Shown here piece after piece: positions 60,688-64,000 of a stretch of 64,000 nucleotides of DNA (the stretch's first letter is position 1; each line of letters opens with the position of its first letter). The position numbers and the translations under genes are program-made. Under the pieces are notes generated by a model. That model had not been told where the DNA came from. It saw only the letters and a program-made list of their open reading frames with translations, and searched no databases. The stretch lies in the NCBI RefSeq assembly GCF_001894745.1, contig NZ_BBYF01000004.1:372001-436000 (forward strand). Reading direction: 5' to 3'. This DNA is from Paenibacillus sp. NAIST15-1. Lineage in GTDB: Bacteria; Bacillota; Bacilli; Paenibacillales; Paenibacillaceae.

Positions 60688-60753
60688 TTATGGAATGAAA
60701 AAATATGAAAATGAAATATCGAATGAACGGTTCGTCTTCGGCTTCCAATTCAT
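60688..60753 (-). CDS. Leader peptide of the pyrH-like gene
   Basis: A 21-codon ORF with a very good Shine-Dalgarno (AGAAGGAG, seven bases before the ATG). The peptide begins MNWKPKTNRS and ends SFSYFFIP, with four Phe and one Tyr in the second half. Its stop codon abuts the attenuator stem. This is the layout of ribosome-mediated attenuation, as in drug-inducible leaders or amino-acid leaders. Confidence 0.65.
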   Translation of the reverse strand: MNWKPKTNRSFDISFSYFFIP

Positions 60754-60785
60754 ACTCCCACTCCTTCTCATCTTGATTTCCACCT

Positions 60786-60830
60786 ATTGTAAAGAATCCA
60801 TGTAGAAAAATCAACGTGATCTAGATCACA
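60786..60830 (-). promoter_or_regulatory. Strong promoter with abutting CRP/FNR-like palindrome
   Basis: On the minus strand TTGATT (60809-60814), 17 bases, TACAAT (60786-60791). Directly upstream stands the 14-base perfect palindrome GTGATCTAGATCAC (60816-60829), inside TGTGA-N6-TCACG, close to the CRP/FNR consensus and centred about 43 bases before the expected start, a class II activator position. Confidence 0.75.
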
Positions 60831-60865
60831 CTTACTGCCTCACGGCGACAAGACCGCTATCCTGC

Positions 60866-61285
60866 TCAGCCACGTTGTTCCTTGCATGGATGAGATGCAC
60901 AGCCTTCGCCTTCGATCCCCAGTTCCTGCTTGATTTGATCCATTCGCATTTTTCCCCACTCATACATCATTTCCACGAGAGGCAGCAGCGTCATGCCAAG
61001 CTCCGTCATGGAATACTCAACCTTGGGCGGCACCTCAGGATACACCTCCCGATGCACAATTCCATCCTCCATCAGCTCGCGCAGTTGGTTGGTCAGTATT
61101 TTATGAGATACCTTCGGGAACAAACGCTGGAGATCACTGAAGCGATGAGGGCCTTCGACGCCCAAGTGCCAGAGAATGACGACCTTCCACTTTCCACTGA
61201 TAATGGATAGTGTCAATTCCTTTTCACAGTTAAAGTCACCGTTCACGATTTTCTTTTTTATTTCTTCTCGCAATGTATCAGACAT
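60866..61285 (-). CDS. HxlR-family transcriptional regulator
   Basis: The 139-residue protein has the HxlR winged helix (about 20-110: [52 protein letters not shown] partly quoted). It keeps the N-terminal Cys in NFDCEKEL-like NCEKEL (residue about 19), which senses electrophiles or oxidants in HypR/YodB relatives. Two further Cys lie in the C-terminal tail. It is divergent from a DJ-1/PfpI gene. AAGGAG precedes the ATG. Confidence 0.92.
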   Translation of the reverse strand: MSDTLREEIKKKIVNGDFNCEKELTLSIISGKWKVVILWHLGVEGPHRFSDLQRLFPKVSHKILTNQLRELMEDGIVHREVYPEVPPKVEYSMTELGMTLLPLVEMMYEWGKMRMDQIKQELGIEGEGCASHPCKEQRG

Positions 61286-61317
61286 CGATTCTTAACTCCT
61301 TATTTCTTCAATAAGTA

Positions 61318-61327
61318 ACCTATAGGT
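61318..61327. promoter_or_regulatory. Candidate HxlR operator
   Basis: ACCTATAGGT, a perfect ten-base palindrome within GTAACCTATAGGTAACC, 33 bases upstream of the hxlR-type gene and facing the DJ-1 gene. HxlR regulators bind GTAAC/GTTAC-type dyads. Confidence 0.5.
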
Positions 61328-61508
61328 AACCTCCGCACAAAAAAGTGCATTCTTCACAGGATGGGAGAGCGTCGGTACAATAAGACACATCTTACAGCGA
61401 TGATCGCAACATCAAGATTCACTTTATATTCAGAAGTGATTCAGTACGTGCTGCAGCACGGATCTGACACCAACTTAACTGTGTACCACGAATAGGAGGC
61501 CATATTTT

Positions 61509-62027
61509 ATGAATAAAAAAGCTTTATTTATTATACCACCTGAACGATTTAATGAAGATGAGCTGTTCCAGCCAAAAGCTGCCTTGGAGCAGGCAGGAGT
61601 GAACGTAACCATTGCCAGCACCACAACCGGCGAGATCACAGGCGACTTCCAAGGCAAAGCCACGGCAGAAGTCATTTTCTCCGATGTGTCCGCTGCTGAC
61701 TATGACGTCGTAGCCGTTATCGGCGGTTCTGGCACGAATGATTATCTGTGGGATAACAAGGAGCTTCAGCAATACTTGAAGCAGGCACATCAAGAACGCG
61801 TGCTTGTATCCGGCATTTGCGCAGGCGCTGTTACGGTTGCCCGTACTGGACTGCTTACAGACAGAGAAGCGACATGTTATCCACTTGATATCCAAATTGA
61901 CCAATTGAAAGCGAACAATGTCACGTATATCGCACAGCATGTGGTCGTCCATGATGATATTATTACCGCCGACGGCCCGGATGGCGCCGCACAATTCGGT
62001 GCAAGCTTGGTACAAGCGCTCGACTAA
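61509..62027 (+). CDS. DJ-1/PfpI-family protein
   Basis: The 172-residue protein has the DJ-1/PfpI fold: ALFIIPPERF at the start, VAVIGGSGTNDYLWD, and the nucleophile elbow VSGICAGAVTVA with the reactive Cys (about residue 101), then HVVVHDDIITADGP. Such proteins act as glyoxalase/deglycase-like or chaperone proteins under carbonyl stress. TAGGAGG precedes the ATG. It is divergent from the HxlR regulator, which probably controls it. Confidence 0.92.
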   Translation: MNKKALFIIPPERFNEDELFQPKAALEQAGVNVTIASTTTGEITGDFQGKATAEVIFSDVSAADYDVVAVIGGSGTNDYLWDNKELQQYLKQAHQERVLVSGICAGAVTVARTGLLTDREATCYPLDIQIDQLKANNVTYIAQHVVVHDDIITADGPDGAAQFGASLVQALD

Positions 62028-62057
62028 TCAACTAACTGTATGCTTTACGCAAACAAT

Positions 62058-62100
62058 AAGAAGCCTTCGGATCAGATTGAACTGCCGAAGGCTTCCCTTC
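62058..62100. terminator. Bidirectional terminator between the DJ-1 and GNAT genes
   Basis: GAAGCCTTCGG (62060-62070) pairs with CCGAAGGCTTC (62084-62094) around a 13-base centre, followed by CCTTCTTATG. Confidence 0.8.
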
Positions 62101-62189
62101 TTATGTATTATAGGCACGCTTGCCTGATAGCTTCAATGCTTCGGTTCTTCGGTGCATCATAAATGCATTAATGATTGCCCCTGTTGTGC

Positions 62190-63004
62190 TTACCCTCTAT
62201 TAAATCTAATGTCTGTCACTTTGCCGCTGTCCACAAACCCAATTTGCTGGTATACATTATTGGAGTCGGGATTAGTCAAGTCCGCATACAACATCGGCAG
62301 CAGGGACTCTCTATGCAGCAGCTCACATACCTCCGCTACAAGGGCACTCGCATAGCCCTGTTTCCGTGATGCAGGCGGCGTATAACCGCATTAATCCGTC
62401 CATGGCGTGGCGATCGGTGCGCAATATTTGCCATCGATGCCGGCCGACCATCGACCATCCAGAAATATAGATTCCCTTGACCAATCAATCCTTCAGCCGC
62501 CGACAATTGGCTCTCAGGCGTGACGGTTACTCCATATGCACTTTCCGAGAATCCTGCCAAAAACGAAGCCACGATACCCGTACGATTTACCAAGGCCTTT
62601 TCCATTGTTCCGCCTACATGCTGTGGCTTGAGCACTTTCGGACAGCAATACGATTCCATCCCCATGTGGGTGTCATAGTGCAGCTGTTTTGCATTCGCAT
62701 ACAGATTGGCGAATCGTTCCACTGTGTTCGGCAATCCCGTAATGCCAGGCAATTCATGCGATTCAAGCACTTCCGCAAGCTCTCTCAAGCGCTCATCACG
62801 TTCCGAATCCGTTATCTCCTTCAACATCCAAAGCCACCCATTATGTCCAGGAGACTGTGCAAATATCAAGGTGCCAGCCTTCGACTTGAGACAAGTTGCC
62901 CCATCCAACTCGCAAATGCGGTACAGCAGATTGAACGGCACCTCCTCCCGTTGAAAATAAGGGTTATTTACCAAGTCATCCGCTGTGCTCCATGATTCCA
63001 ACAT
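62190..63004 (-). pseudogene. GNAT N-acetyltransferase, frameshifted
   Basis: The upstream frame (63004 to about 62386) encodes about 205 residues of a GNAT-type protein up to RINAV. The natural continuation YTPPASRKQGYASALVAEV, which is the acetyl-CoA-binding motif, lies in another frame and runs to the stop at 62190-62192, giving about 270 residues in total. One missing T near 62384-62386 (GTTAT for GTTTAT) explains the shift. In the read frame the protein instead ends RAMRVPL without the CoA site. Either the gene is inactive or the base is a sequencing error. The long N-terminal part is typical of Firmicutes two-domain GNATs. Confidence 0.8.
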
Positions 63005-63191
63005 GCCATCGCCCCCTGAAATTTTAACTGATTGTACGCCTATGACATTTATCCGTCAACCCCAATCAAATAGGCTCAATGGTGGCATCATCAAACACAC
63101 TCCTTAGAATAGGTCCGTAGCACAATAGATATCCCGCGCTCTTAGTCACCCAATCGGCTTTTTCCCGTGATACTTCGATGGATTCAGGCAA

Positions 63192-63241
63192 ACAAAAAGA
63201 GACGCCCCTTAGCTTGCAGCAACAAGCCTTGGTGCGTCCCT
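63192..63241 (-). terminator. Terminator downstream of the ferredoxin reductase
   Basis: On the minus strand GGGACGC and GCGTCTC close a stem that continues with GGCTTG and CAAGCT; TTTTTGTTTGCC follows. Confidence 0.65.
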
Positions 63242-63250
63242 TCGTTATTA

Positions 63251-64000
63251 TTATGAATTCATCATCTGCTTCACAAGCTCACGGTTGCGTTCCTTGAACA
63301 CATCGTTGTGGGAAGATACCATTCCCCAGCCATTTGCATCCGGCTGAATGAATTGCTTCGCCTTATTCACCGCATTGGCCGCATCTTGGAAGGCGCCTGC
63401 AATTAAGTGCAGCTTCCCGTCATGATGCAAAATATCCCCTGCTGCGTACAGCCCCGGAATCGAAGACTCACTGCTGGCATTGCCAGCCACATAGAAGTCC
63501 TCTACCTGCTCAATCTTCAATGCACTGTTGCCGATGAGGCTCGAATCCCGCTCATAGCCGTGGTTGATAATCACTTCGTCAATCGACAATACTTCCTTCT
63601 CGCCTGTCGTTTGATTCGTCAGTTCAACTCGCTCAATTGTCTCATGGTTGTCTGCTGCAATCAGCTTCGTAATGGAAGTATTGAAGAAGCACTCAATAGA
63701 GCTGTTCATCAGCTGCGTAATCGTTGCCTCGTGACCCGACAAAGACTCCTTACCCTTCCGGTACGTCAAATACACTTTCTTCGCAACCGGCTCCAGCTCG
63801 TTCGCCCAGTCAATGGCAGAGTTTCCGCCGCCTGAAATGACCACAACCTTATCCTTAAACTTCCTGAGTGATTTCACCGTATAATTCAAATTCGCTACTT
63901 CGAAGCGCTCCGCACCCTCAATATCAAGCTTGGTTGGGTTCAAAATTCCGCCGCCGACTGCCACGATGACCGCCTTGGAGTAATGCTTCTGTCCGGAGGT
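63251..64000 (-). CDS. Ferredoxin-NADP+ reductase, YumC/thioredoxin-reductase-like (3' part)
   Basis: Only the last 249 codons or so are inside the window; the frame stays open to 64000 and the 5' part lies beyond it. Visible are the NADPH-binding Rossmann motif VVISGGGNSAIDWANELEP, the segment YLTYRKGKESLSG, and the C-terminal FAD motif YAAGDILHHDGKLHLIAGAFQDAANAVNKAK (each partly quoted). The redox CxxC of thioredoxin reductases is replaced by NSAIDW in this position, as in Bacillus YumC-type FNRs. It should transfer electrons from NADPH to ferredoxin or flavodoxin. Confidence 0.9.
   Translation of the reverse strand, partial: TSGQKHYSKAVIVAVGGGILNPTKLDIEGAERFEVANLNYTVKSLRKFKDKVVVISGGGNSAIDWANELEPVAKKVYLTYRKGKESLSGHEATITQLMNSSIECFFNTSITKLIAADNHETIERVELTNQTTGEKEVLSIDEVIINHGYERDSSLIGNSALKIEQVEDFYVAGNASSESSIPGLYAAGDILHHDGKLHLIAGAFQDAANAVNKAKQFIQPDANGWGMVSSHNDVFKERNRELVKQMMNS

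Overview
The window is a stretch of chromosome from a Gram-positive, spore-forming, S-layer-bearing bacterium, most likely Paenibacillus or a close relative. Pointers are the SLH-domain surface protein, the CotS-type spore-coat kinase homologue, the YesM/YesN two-component system, Bacillus-type purine-rich ribosome binding sites with frequent GTG/TTG starts, and many AT-rich intrinsic terminators. No rRNA, tRNA, CRISPR array, prophage or insertion sequence is visible.

Layout. 0-5 kb: a secreted glycine-zipper protein and a small membrane protein, a split ThrE-type exporter, and an OmpR-type two-component system. 5-17 kb: mostly single metabolic and regulatory genes (C45-type hydrolase, AraC/GyrI regulator, pepT, a Tet(M)-like GTPase, a tyrosine phosphatase, a MerR/oxidoreductase pair with a textbook 19-bp-spacer operator, an RHH protein coupled to a second DnaN clamp, an AlkD-like protein, and an ECF41 sigma factor with its carboxymuconolactone-decarboxylase partner). 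17-30 kb: YedE/YedF, a TetR/DUF4064 pair sharing a dyad, a sugar MFS transporter next to a three-gene sugar-sensing system (binding protein, YesM-type kinase, YesN-type regulator), and a MacA/MacB-type ABC exporter. 30-40 kb: a diguanylate cyclase, a spore kinase homologue and a five-gene exopolysaccharide operon of the Listeria pssA-E / Bacillus ydaKLMN type, ending in a degenerate GGDEF receptor. 40-47 kb: a SNF2 helicase, a TipA-like MerR, a second sulfur-transport pair (TsuB/TsuA-like), a methyltransferase, and a TerC protein behind a manganese (yybP-ykoY) riboswitch. 47.6-56 kb: a cobalamin-riboswitch-controlled operon. 56-64 kb: rlmN, a dispersed repeat, a broken AraC/GyrI gene, an alpha/beta hydrolase, a PyrH-like UMP kinase paralogue behind a leader-peptide attenuator, an HxlR regulator with a DJ-1/PfpI protein, a frameshifted GNAT gene, and the 3' part of a thioredoxin-reductase-like ferredoxin-NADP reductase.

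The most striking system is the cobalamin-riboswitch operon at 47656-55857 (minus strand). It encodes a 1169-residue S-layer-anchored protein built like a bacterial version of transcobalamin/intrinsic factor (alpha/alpha-barrel repeats plus a DUF4430 beta-domain), a membrane-tethered second DUF4430 protein on a long hydrophilic stalk, and a complete dedicated ECF transporter (T, fused A-A', S). I infer a surface-to-membrane relay for vitamin B12 or another corrinoid. A second unusual item is the UMP-kinase paralogue, preceded by a strong promoter, an abutting CRP/FNR-like palindrome, a 21-codon leader ORF and an intrinsic terminator that begins one base after the leader stop codon. Regulation is unusually legible across the window: two riboswitches, two MerR operators, a matching ECF41 promoter and a duplicated TetR-type dyad can all be read directly.
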